Assembly: GCF_900103455.1 (NCBI RefSeq)
Contig: NZ_FNHI01000028.1
Span: forward strand, 1-64,000
Origin: Streptomyces wuyuanensis
Lineage (GTDB): Bacteria; Actinomycetota; Actinomycetes; Streptomycetales; Streptomycetaceae
Length of the DNA: 64,000 nucleotides
Direction: 5' to 3'
The notes beneath the pieces are model-generated. The model searched no databases, was not told where the DNA came from, and saw only the letters and a list, made by a program, of their open reading frames with translations. Within the stretch, counting starts at the first letter, position 1. Every line of letters begins with the position of its first letter. Below, piece after piece: positions 9,648 through 16,807 of this stretch. Position numbers and translations under genes: made by a program.

Positions 9648-10499
9648 TCAGGCGCGGCGCTCGATGCGGTCCGCGAGGTCGGCGAGGAACGCGACGACGG
9701 CGGCGGGGCCGGGCAGCGGGAGGTCGGCGCGCTCGGCGAGTTCGGGGACCTCGCTGCCGCTGCAGACGAGCAGTCCCGGCACCCCGTCCGAGCGGAGCTT
9801 CTCCACGGCGGCGAAGGCGGCCAGATCGCCGAGGTCGTCGCCCGCGTAGACGACCGCGGAGGCGCTCACCTCGCGGACGTACTCGGCGAGCGCGATGCCC
9901 TTGTCGACGCCCGGCGGGCGCACTTCGAGGACGAGGCGGCCCGGCTCCACGATCAGCCCGTGACGCGCGGCCAGATCGGCGACCGGCTCGCGCAGCGCCT
10001 CGAACGCGGCTCGCGGGTCCTCGGCGCGGCGGGTGTGCACGGCGACCGCGCGGCCCTTCTCCTCGATCCAGGTGCCCTGCCAGACCCCCATCGAGTCGAG
10101 GAGGCCGGGCAGCTCGGCCCGGACCGCGGCGACGCCCGGGTGCTCGGGCTGGGCGTGGACGGTGCCGCTGACGGCGTCCCACCGCTCGGCGCCGTAGTGC
10201 CCCAGGACGACGAGGTGCTCCAGCCCTTCGACACCGGCGAACCCGCCGTACCGTACGGCGACCCCGGCCGGCCTGCCGGTCACCACGACGACCGACTTCA
10301 CCAGCGGCGCCAGTCGGGCCAGTGCCGGCACCGTCGCGGGATGCGCCCTCGCCTGCTCGGGGTCCGGGACGATCTCCGCCAGCGTCCCGTCGAAGTCCAG
10401 TGCGACCACGCTCTCCGACGGCCGTTCGAGGACTGCGGCGAGCCCCTCACGACCGGTGGCGGTGGTCGGTTCCGGCAGTGCGTGCGAGTAGCTGCCCAT
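9648..10499 (-). CDS. otsB: Trehalose-6-phosphate phosphatase
   Basis: The 283-residue HAD-family enzyme has the nucleophile motif DFDGTLAEI (D35, D37), VVTGRP, GHYGAER and the late acidic motif AGDDLGDLAAF. It completes trehalose synthesis after OtsA; the two genes converge with a 42-bp gap. TAGGGT (10511-10506) is 6 nt before the ATG with no ribosome site, another leaderless candidate. Confidence 0.95.
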   Translation of the reverse strand: MGSYSHALPEPTTATGREGLAAVLERPSESVVALDFDGTLAEIVPDPEQARAHPATVPALARLAPLVKSVVVVTGRPAGVAVRYGGFAGVEGLEHLVVLGHYGAERWDAVSGTVHAQPEHPGVAAVRAELPGLLDSMGVWQGTWIEEKGRAVAVHTRRAEDPRAAFEALREPVADLAARHGLIVEPGRLVLEVRPPGVDKGIALAEYVREVSASAVVYAGDDLGDLAAFAAVEKLRSDGVPGLLVCSGSEVPELAERADLPLPGPAAVVAFLADLADRIERRA

Positions 10500-10559
10500 G
10501 CTCCGACCCTATCGACGCGGCCCCCGCTCAGCTACGGCGCACGGCGATCTCCCCGCGCG

Positions 10560-10799
10560 TCACCGTCGCGCCCGCTGCGCCTCCCGGACGCGCCGCAGAC
10601 GGTTCACCGTCACGGGGTCGTGGGCGAGAGCGCGCGGGTCGTCCAGGAGGGCGTTGAGGAGCTGGTGGTAGCGGGTCGGCGAGATGCCGAGCTCTTCCCG
10701 TATCGCCCGCTCCTTGGCACCGGGCCCGGCCCACGACGCCCGCTCGAAGGCGAGCACGGCGCGGTCGCGCACGGAGAGATCGTCGACGTCGTCGGTCAT
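10560..10799 (-). CDS. DUF3263-family small helical protein
   Basis: The 79-residue protein contains VRDRAVLAFERASW and ELGISPTRYHQLLNALLDDPRALAHDP. This is the actinobacterial DUF3263 pattern: a short helix-turn-helix-like domain of unknown role. It lies just upstream of otsB on the same strand with its own -10-like TATGTT (10811-10806), 6 nt from the ATG. A function in DNA binding is only suggested by the fold. Confidence 0.85.
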   Translation of the reverse strand: MTDDVDDLSVRDRAVLAFERASWAGPGAKERAIREELGISPTRYHQLLNALLDDPRALAHDPVTVNRLRRVREAQRARR

Positions 10800-10991
10800 A
10801 TCAGCAACATAACCGTCCCCCCGGACAGCGCAGTGCCCACCGGCGAACGGGTGATTCCGGCCAGGTCCCCGCCCGCCGGGCGCACGCCAGGCGTGCCACC
10901 GGGCGCCGTCGGAGCGCGCCCGGCGTGCGCGGCAGCCGGGGGCCTGCTCCGGCCCGGAGCAGCCGGCGGCCCGCCACCGCCGCCCGGCGCG

Positions 10992-12269
10992 CTACCGCCT
11001 GTCCGCTTCGCTCTCCGCCTTCGCCGCGTCGTTCGCGATCCGGGTCAGGACCGCCGCCGGATCACCCTTCGGCGCGACCGCGTCGCCGATGTTCCGCTTC
11101 ACGCTCGCGCTGACCTTCGCCCAGGACACCTCACCGGAGGGGTACAGCTCGGACGTCGGCAGCGCCTCGAGGAACTTCCACAGGCGCTTGTGCTCGTCGT
11201 CCGCCGCCATCGCCTCGCTCGCGCTGACCGTCACCGGCAGGATGTCGTAGCGGTCGGAGAACTCCAGGACGTTCTCGTCGCTGTAGGCGAAGTCGAGGAA
11301 GCGCCCGATCTCCCTGCGGTGGCCGTTCTGCCGGAACGCCATCATCCAGTCCGCCACGCCCATCGAGGCCCGGGCCTCGCCGTCCACGCCCGGCATCGGG
11401 ACCATGCCGACCTCGATGCCCTTCTCCTCGGCCCGCTGCATCAGCGTGGGATGACCGCTGAGCATGCCGACCTCGCCGCGGGTGAACGCCTCGAAGGCCT
11501 GGGCGCGGTCCAGCTTCCCGGGCGCGACGGGGCCGGTGAGCCCGGGGCCCACGAGCTTGTCCCTCAGCCAGGTGAAGGTGCCGATGTTCCGCTCGGAGTC
11601 GATCTCGTAGGAACCGCCGTTCCGGTCGCGGTAGCCGCCGCCCCCGCTCAGCATCCAGATCATGGCCTCCGCCTGGGACTCCTCGGAGCCGAGCGGCAGC
11701 GCGAAGGGGTACTTCACCCCGCGCGCCTTCAGCCGCTCCGCCGCGGCGCGGAGCTGCGACCAGTCCTGCGGGGGCTCGATGCCGGCGTCGGTGAACAGTT
11801 CCTCGTTGAAGAACAGCAGTCGCGTGCTGGCCGCGAACGGCAGACCGTACTGCACCCGCTCGGTCTGGCCCGCCTCGCTCAGCTCCGGCAGGAAGTTGGC
11901 CTGCGTGGGGATCTTGACGAGCTCGTCGACGGGGTACAGCCGGTCCTGCTCGGCATAGTCGGCGTACGCGCCGATCTGGGCGATGTCCGGAGCGTTGCCC
12001 TCGGCCACCATCTCGGCGACCTTGCGGTCGACGTCCTTCCAGGAGTGGACCTCGACGTCGACCGTGATGCCGGGGTTGCCCGCCTCGAACGCGTCGGCGA
12101 GTTCGTCCCAGTACTTCTGCGAGGAGTTCTCCGCGCCGTTCCCGTAGTCGGCGGCGACCAGCCGGAGGTTCACACCGTCCGATCCCGCGGTGTTGCCGCA
12201 CCCCGTCAGGGCGATCGTCGTACCGAGTGCGACCCCCGCCGCCACCAGAGAGATGTAGCGCCGCTGCAC
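10992..12269 (-). CDS. ABC-type sugar solute-binding lipoprotein (orphan, no permease genes)
   Basis: The 425-residue lipoprotein has signal peptide MQRRYISLVAAGVALGTTIA and lipobox LTGC. It is a cluster B/MalE-like binding protein (ITVDVEVHSWKDVDRK, APDIAQIGAYADYAEQ, GLPFAASTRLLFFNEELF, FTRGEVGMLSGHP). The GTG at 12269 has GGGGAA at about 7 nt. No permease or ATPase gene is adjacent. It is divergent from a ROK kinase-nagA pair, and two DasR-type sites lie between them. The ligand is therefore probably an amino sugar or chitin-derived sugar (inference). MsiK, encoded 22 kb away, could energise the missing permease. Confidence 0.9.
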   Translation of the reverse strand: MQRRYISLVAAGVALGTTIALTGCGNTAGSDGVNLRLVAADYGNGAENSSQKYWDELADAFEAGNPGITVDVEVHSWKDVDRKVAEMVAEGNAPDIAQIGAYADYAEQDRLYPVDELVKIPTQANFLPELSEAGQTERVQYGLPFAASTRLLFFNEELFTDAGIEPPQDWSQLRAAAERLKARGVKYPFALPLGSEESQAEAMIWMLSGGGGYRDRNGGSYEIDSERNIGTFTWLRDKLVGPGLTGPVAPGKLDRAQAFEAFTRGEVGMLSGHPTLMQRAEEKGIEVGMVPMPGVDGEARASMGVADWMMAFRQNGHRREIGRFLDFAYSDENVLEFSDRYDILPVTVSASEAMAADDEHKRLWKFLEALPTSELYPSGEVSWAKVSASVKRNIGDAVAPKGDPAAVLTRIANDAAKAESEADRR

Positions 12270-12308
12270 GCTCTGTTCCCCACCTTGTTGTGCTTGATCC
12301 TTAAAGGT

Positions 12309-12324
12309 AGAGGTCTACACCACC
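12309..12324. promoter_or_regulatory. DasR-type operator (dre) near the solute-binding gene
   Basis: AGAGGTCTACACCACC matches A(C/G)TGGTCTAGACCA(C/G)T at 13 of 16 positions. It lies 40 bp upstream of the lipoprotein start and downstream of a TATACA (12366-12361, minus strand) that may be its -10. Repression by blocking elongation or start would fit. Confidence 0.65.
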
Positions 12325-12385
12325 TCGCGGACGATTGCGAAACGGGACCGGTCACCACTTTGTATACGTGCGCAACAATCCGAGC

Positions 12386-12401
12386 AGTGGACTAGACCTT
12401 T
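12386..12401. promoter_or_regulatory. DasR-type operator (dre) near the kinase-nagA operon
   Basis: AGTGGACTAGACCTTT matches the dre consensus at 13 of 16 positions and lies 28 bp before the kinase GTG. Together with the site at 12309 it would let DasR control both divergent units. Confidence 0.75.
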
Positions 12402-12428
12402 TCCCGTTCAACGCGCGAGACTGTACGC

Positions 12429-13379
12429 GTGAGACACGTCATCGCCCTCGATGTGGGCGGCACCGGGATGAAGGCCGCCCTCGTCGGGGCGGACGGCACT
12501 CTGCTGTACGAGTCACGCAGAGCGACCGGCAGGGAACGCGGGCCCGAGGCCGTCGTCGAGGACATCCTCGGCTTCGCCGCCGAACTGCGCGCCCACGGCG
12601 AGGAGCGGTACGGCCGGAGCGCGGCGGCGGCGGGCGTCGCGGTGCCCGGCATCGTCGACACCGCGAACGGCATCGCCGTCTACGCGGCCAACCTCGGCTG
12701 GCGCGACGTCCCCCTGCGCGCACTCCTCGGGGAACGGCTCGGCGGGGTGCCCGTCGCCCTCGGCCACGACGTCCGCACCGGCGGCCTCGCCGAGGGGCGC
12801 ATCGGGGCGGGCCGCGGCACGGACCGCTTCCTGTTCGTCCCGCTCGGCACGGGCATCGCCGGGGCCATCGGCATCGGCGGCGCGATCGAGGAGGGCGCGC
12901 ACGGCTGCGCCGGCGAGATCGGCCACGTCGTCGTCCGGTCCGGCGGCCCGGAGTGCGGCTGCGGACAGCGCGGCTGTCTGGAGACCCTCGCCTCGGCCTC
13001 CGCCGTGTCCCGCGCATGGGCGGCCGCGAGCGGCGACCCCGACGCGGACGCAGCCGACTGCGCCAAGGCCGTCGTCTCCGGGGACGAGACCGCGGCGCGC
13101 GTGTGGCAGGAAGCCGTCGACGCCCTCGCCGACGGGCTGGTCACCGCCCTCACCCTGCTGGACCCCCGCACGCTGATCATCGGTGGCGGGCTCGCGGAGG
13201 CCGGAGAAACCTTGTTCACACCGCTGCGGGCCGCGGTGGAGGCACGGGTCACGTTCCAGAAGCTGCCCGCGATCGTCCCGGCGGCCCTCGGCGACACCGC
13301 CGGCTGCCTCGGCGCCGGGCTCCTCGCCTGGGACCTGCTCGACACATCCGACACACTCACCACGGAGGTAACCGGCTGA
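12429..13379 (+). CDS. nagK: ROK-family sugar kinase, probable N-acetylglucosamine kinase
   Basis: The 316-residue kinase has ATP phosphate loop ALDVGGTGMKAALV (6-19), catalytic VALGHDVRTGG, VPLGTGIAGAIGIGG and the ROK zinc/substrate motif EIGHVVVRSGGPECGCGQRGCLE (~156-178). Its stop overlaps the nagA start (TGATG), so it should phosphorylate the substrate that NagA deacetylates, GlcNAc to GlcNAc-6-phosphate. The start is a GTG at 12429 without a clear ribosome site. A dre-like site sits just upstream. ManNAc or glucose remain possible substrates. Confidence 0.85.
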   Translation: MRHVIALDVGGTGMKAALVGADGTLLYESRRATGRERGPEAVVEDILGFAAELRAHGEERYGRSAAAAGVAVPGIVDTANGIAVYAANLGWRDVPLRALLGERLGGVPVALGHDVRTGGLAEGRIGAGRGTDRFLFVPLGTGIAGAIGIGGAIEEGAHGCAGEIGHVVVRSGGPECGCGQRGCLETLASASAVSRAWAAASGDPDADAADCAKAVVSGDETAARVWQEAVDALADGLVTALTLLDPRTLIIGGGLAEAGETLFTPLRAAVEARVTFQKLPAIVPAALGDTAGCLGAGLLAWDLLDTSDTLTTEVTG

Positions 13380-14515
13380 TGGCCGACCGGATGGTTCTCA
13401 CGGGCGCCCGGGTGGTGCTGCCCACCGGGGTCGTCGAGAACGGGCGGGTGACCGTCGAGGGGACCCGGATCGCCGGGCACGCACCCGCCGACGCCCCCTC
13501 CGTCGACCTGTCCGGCCACTGGCTGGTCCCCGGCTTCGTGGACATGCACAACCACGGCGGCGGAGGGGCCTCCTTCACCTCCGGGTCGGCCGAGGACGTC
13601 CTCACCGGCGTGCGCACCCACCACGAGCACGGCACCACGACGATGGTCGCCTCCACCGTGACCGGCGACATGGACTTCCTCACCCACCGCGCCGGGTTCC
13701 TCTCCGAGCTGGTGGAGCAGGGCGACCTGGCCGGCATCCACTTCGAGGGCCCGTTCATCTCGCCCTGCCGCAAGGGCGCGCACAGCGAGGAGCTGCTGCG
13801 CGACCCCGACCCCGCCGAGGTGCGCAAGCTGCTCGACGCCGCCCGCGGCACCGCGCGGATGGTCACCCTCGCCACCGAACTGCCCGGCGGCATCGAGTCC
13901 GTACGGCTGCTCGCCGAGCACGGCGTGATCGCCGCGATCGGCCACACCGACGCCACGTACGAGCAGACCGTCCAGGCGATCGACGCGGGCGCCACGGTCG
14001 CCACGCACCTCTTCAACGCGATGCCCGCCCTCGGCCACCGGGCCCCCGGCCCGATCGCGGCGCTGCTGGAGGACGAGCGGGTCACCGTCGAGCTGATCAA
14101 CGACGGTACGCATCTGCACCCGGCGGCTCTGGAGCTGGCCTTCCACCGCGCGGGCGCGGCCCGGGTCGCGTTCATCACGGACGCGATGGACGCGGCGGGC
14201 TTCGGCGACGGTGTCTACCACCTGGGGCCGCTGGCGGTCGAGGTCAAGGAGGGCGTCGCCCGGCTCGTGGAGGGCGGCTCGATCGCCGGCTCCACCCTCA
14301 CCCTGGACACCGCGTTCCGCCGGGCCGCGACCGTCGACGGGCTGCCCGTCGAGGACATCGTCCGGGCGATCTCCCTGAACCCGGCCCGGCTGCTGGGCCT
14401 CCACGACAGGGTGGGCTCGATCGAGGCGGGCAAGGACGCCGACCTCGTCGTGCTGGACTCCGGCTTCCGGCTCAAGGGTGTGATGCGCAAGGGCGCGTGG
14501 GTGGTCGAGCCGTAG
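13379..14515 (+). CDS. nagA: N-acetylglucosamine-6-phosphate deacetylase
   Basis: The 378-residue amidohydrolase has the metal motif VDMHNHGGGG (H57, H59), HFEGPFISP (acidic metal ligand), IGHTDATYEQ, THLFNAMPALGHRAPG and the catalytic Asp in FITDAMDAAG. It converts GlcNAc-6-P to glucosamine-6-P and acetate in the cytosol, a step that also sets the level of DasR effectors. It is translationally coupled to the upstream kinase and followed by a strong terminator. Confidence 0.95.
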   Translation: MADRMVLTGARVVLPTGVVENGRVTVEGTRIAGHAPADAPSVDLSGHWLVPGFVDMHNHGGGGASFTSGSAEDVLTGVRTHHEHGTTTMVASTVTGDMDFLTHRAGFLSELVEQGDLAGIHFEGPFISPCRKGAHSEELLRDPDPAEVRKLLDAARGTARMVTLATELPGGIESVRLLAEHGVIAAIGHTDATYEQTVQAIDAGATVATHLFNAMPALGHRAPGPIAALLEDERVTVELINDGTHLHPAALELAFHRAGAARVAFITDAMDAAGFGDGVYHLGPLAVEVKEGVARLVEGGSIAGSTLTLDTAFRRAATVDGLPVEDIVRAISLNPARLLGLHDRVGSIEAGKDADLVVLDSGFRLKGVMRKGAWVVEP

Positions 14516-14538
14516 CGCGCCCGGAGCGCGGCGGGTTG

Positions 14539-14581
14539 GGGCGGTTGGCCTACGGGGGGCTGGGCCAACCGCCCGGTTTTT
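14539..14581 (+). terminator. Terminator of kinase-nagA operon
   Basis: A perfect 12-bp stem (14539-14550 with 14563-14574) is followed by GGTTTTT, a textbook intrinsic terminator 23 nt past the nagA stop. Confidence 0.9.
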
Positions 14582-14635
14582 GGCATGATCAGGACCCGTC
14601 CGGCGAAGACGAACGCATGCTCAGGGGGTGTCACG

Positions 14636-15562
14636 GTGATCCTCACGGTCACGCTGAACACCGCCCTCGACCTGACCTACCGCGTTCCCGCCCTCGTCCC
14701 GCACAGCTCCCACCGCGTCTCCGAGGTCGGTGAACGGCCCGGCGGCAAGGGACTGAACGTCGCCCGGGTGCTGGGGGCGCTCGGCCACGAGGCGGTCGTC
14801 ACCGGATTCGCGGGAGGCCCCAACGGCGAGACCCTGCGCGACCGGCTGGCCGGACTCCCCTTGCGGGACGCGCTCGTGCCGGTCGCCGGGAACACCCGTC
14901 GCACGCTCGCCGTGGTCGACGCCGCCACGGGTGACACCACCCAGTTCAACGAGCCGGGCCCGACCGTCACGCCCGAGGAATGGGCCGCGTTCCTCACGAC
15001 GTACGAGTCGCTGCTGCGCGAGGCCGAAGTGGTCGCGCTGTGCGGCAGCCTCCCGCCGGGCATCCACGTCGGGGCCTATGCCGAGCTGGTCCGCCGGGCC
15101 CGCGCCGCCGGCGTCCCGACGCTGCTGGACACCAGTGGGGAACCGCTGCGCCGCGGCATCGCGGCCCGCCCCGACCTGGTCAAGCCGAACGCCGACGAGC
15201 TGGCCCAGCTCACCGGCTCCCGCGAGCCGCTGCGCGCCACGCACGCGGCCCGTCGCCGCGGCGCCCGCACGGTGGTCTCCTCCCTCGGCCCGGACGGCAT
15301 CCTCGCGGCCACACCCGAGGGCATCTGGCAGGCCACCCCGCCCGGGAAGGTCCTCGGCAACCCGACCGGCGCCGGCGACTCGGCCGTCGCCGGGCTGCTC
15401 TCGGGCCTCGTCGATGCCCTTCCCTGGCCGGACCGCCTCGTCCGCGCCGTGGCCCTCGCCACGGCCACCGTCCTCTCCCCGACGGCCGGCGACTTCGACC
15501 GCGCCTCCTACGAGGATCTGCTCCCCCGGATCACGGTCACGGAGCACGCCCCGGCGGCGTGA
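14636..15562 (+). CDS. PfkB-family sugar kinase (1-phosphofructokinase / hexose kinase type)
   Basis: The 308-residue protein starts VILTVTLNTALDLTY; the GTG at 14636 has AGGGGG at 7 nt. An upstream ATG at 14585 lacks a site. Family features are RPGGKGLNVARVLGALG near the N-terminus, KPNADELAQLTG and the C-terminal anion-hole/catalytic motif NPTGAGDSAVAGLLSG. The 1-phosphofructokinase/tagatose-6-phosphate kinase branch fits best. With nagA just upstream but beyond a terminator, it may act on a sugar phosphate from amino-sugar breakdown; the substrate is not settled by sequence. Confidence 0.88.
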   Translation: MILTVTLNTALDLTYRVPALVPHSSHRVSEVGERPGGKGLNVARVLGALGHEAVVTGFAGGPNGETLRDRLAGLPLRDALVPVAGNTRRTLAVVDAATGDTTQFNEPGPTVTPEEWAAFLTTYESLLREAEVVALCGSLPPGIHVGAYAELVRRARAAGVPTLLDTSGEPLRRGIAARPDLVKPNADELAQLTGSREPLRATHAARRRGARTVVSSLGPDGILAATPEGIWQATPPGKVLGNPTGAGDSAVAGLLSGLVDALPWPDRLVRAVALATATVLSPTAGDFDRASYEDLLPRITVTEHAPAA

Positions 15563-15593
15563 CGCCTTGACACCGCCCGTCCCCGGCCCGGTC

Positions 15594-15629
15594 GGCAGAG
15601 GCAGAGGCAGAGGCAGAGGCAGAGGCAGG
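15594..15629. repeat. Hexanucleotide tandem repeat GGCAGA
   Basis: Five perfect GGCAGA copies (15594-15623) and a sixth with one change lie in the non-coding gap between convergent genes. Such an array is prone to slippage. Confidence 0.95.
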
Positions 15630-15641
15630 GAGAACGACGAA

Positions 15642-15675
15642 GCGCCCCGGCGGAAGCGGATTCCGTCCGGGGCGC
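15642..15675. terminator. Convergent-gene terminator
   Basis: GCGCCCCGG-CGGAA pairs with TTCCG-TCCGGGGCGC around a short loop, with one bulge. It lies 20 nt past the stop of the minus-strand CBM gene and 80 nt past the PfkB stop. Confidence 0.6.
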
Positions 15676-15695
15676 GACTCACGACGCGGCGGCGA

Positions 15696-16673
15696 TCAGT
15701 TCGGCGCGCCGGTCCTGACCTCGAGGTAGTCGAGGATCGCGTCGCACTGGTTGCCCTGCTCGCACGAGAGCTTGATCTCGTTCTGGCCCTTCTTCAGGTT
15801 CACGGGCGCCCAGGTGGTCTGCCAGTTCTTCTCCCAGTTCGGGTCCTTGGAGCCGATGAAGTTCTTCAGACCGATGGGGTTGCTGTTCGCCTTGCCGTTG
15901 ACCGAGAGGGTCGCGTTGGCGTCCTTGGCGGGGATGGCGTACCGCACGTAGAGGCGGTACTGGCCCTCCTGCTCGATGTTCGCGTTCCACGTCACCGAGG
16001 CGCCGACCGCGTTGAAGCCGGTCACATAGGCGCCGTCGGCGCCCTCCGCGCCCTTGATGTCCTTGGCGAGTACCGCCGGCGGGCCGAGGCGCAGCGTCGC
16101 CGCGTCCTGCTTCGGCAGCTCGACCGGCTTCTCCCCGTCGTCCTTCCCGGGGTCGTCGCTCGGGCCGACCTCGTCCGCGGGAGCGGTGTTGTTCTGGCCG
16201 GCCCGGGGGTTCTCGGTCTTGTCGTCACCGTTCGTCATCAGCGCCACGGTGATACCGATCACCACCACGGCCACGACCGCGACGGCGCCGATGAGCAGGC
16301 CCCTGGTGTTCGGCCCGCGACCCCGGCCGTTCCCGCCGCCCGAGGGCATCGGGACCTGGCGGGTCGGGGCGCCGCCGGGGTAGGTCTCGGGCGCCGCGTA
16401 CTGGGGGCTGGGCTGCTGGCCGTACTGGGCCTGGTGCGGGACCTGGCCGTACTGCTGCCCGGCCTGCGACTGCTGGCCGTACTGGCGCTCGCCGACCGTT
16501 CTGACCTGGTTGTACGACGTCCTGGGCACACCGGGCTGGGCGGCCGGACCGGGGTAGCCGTAGCCGCCCTGGCGGGGAGTCGAGGTGCCGCCCGCCTGCT
16601 GCCCGTCCGCGTACAGGTAGCCGAACGGATCGTCGTCCTCGGGCTTGCTCGCGCCGTTGTTCCCGGCCGTCAT
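15696..16673 (-). CDS. Membrane-anchored CBM-type carbohydrate-binding protein
   Basis: The 325-residue protein starts MTAGNNGASKPEDDDPFGYLY; AGGAG is 10 nt before the ATG at 16673, and the longer frame upstream is not supported. The N-terminal ~115 residues are Gln/Tyr/Gly/Pro-rich and cytoplasmic. One transmembrane helix follows (LLIGAVAVVAVVVIGITVAL, ~125-144), then an acidic linker. The outer domain of about 130 residues (YRLYVRYAIPAKDANATLSVNGK, NWQTTWAPVNLKKGQNEIKLSC, ILDYLEV) looks like a CBM6/35 beta-sandwich. It probably binds wall or extracellular glycans; no enzyme domain is present. It is downstream of cdgB on the same strand with a 134-bp gap. Confidence 0.8.
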   Translation of the reverse strand: MTAGNNGASKPEDDDPFGYLYADGQQAGGTSTPRQGGYGYPGPAAQPGVPRTSYNQVRTVGERQYGQQSQAGQQYGQVPHQAQYGQQPSPQYAAPETYPGGAPTRQVPMPSGGGNGRGRGPNTRGLLIGAVAVVAVVVIGITVALMTNGDDKTENPRAGQNNTAPADEVGPSDDPGKDDGEKPVELPKQDAATLRLGPPAVLAKDIKGAEGADGAYVTGFNAVGASVTWNANIEQEGQYRLYVRYAIPAKDANATLSVNGKANSNPIGLKNFIGSKDPNWEKNWQTTWAPVNLKKGQNEIKLSCEQGNQCDAILDYLEVRTGAPN

Positions 16674-16807
16674 CCCTGGGTCACTCCTATCCTTGCTCGC
16701 CAGCCGTCGCCGACCGGCCGAGCCTACCCCGTCTGAGCTACTCCAAGGACGGCGCTCGGGGCCCGAACGGTTCCCCCGCTTCCATGGTCCGGCGCATGCG
16801 CGGACCC

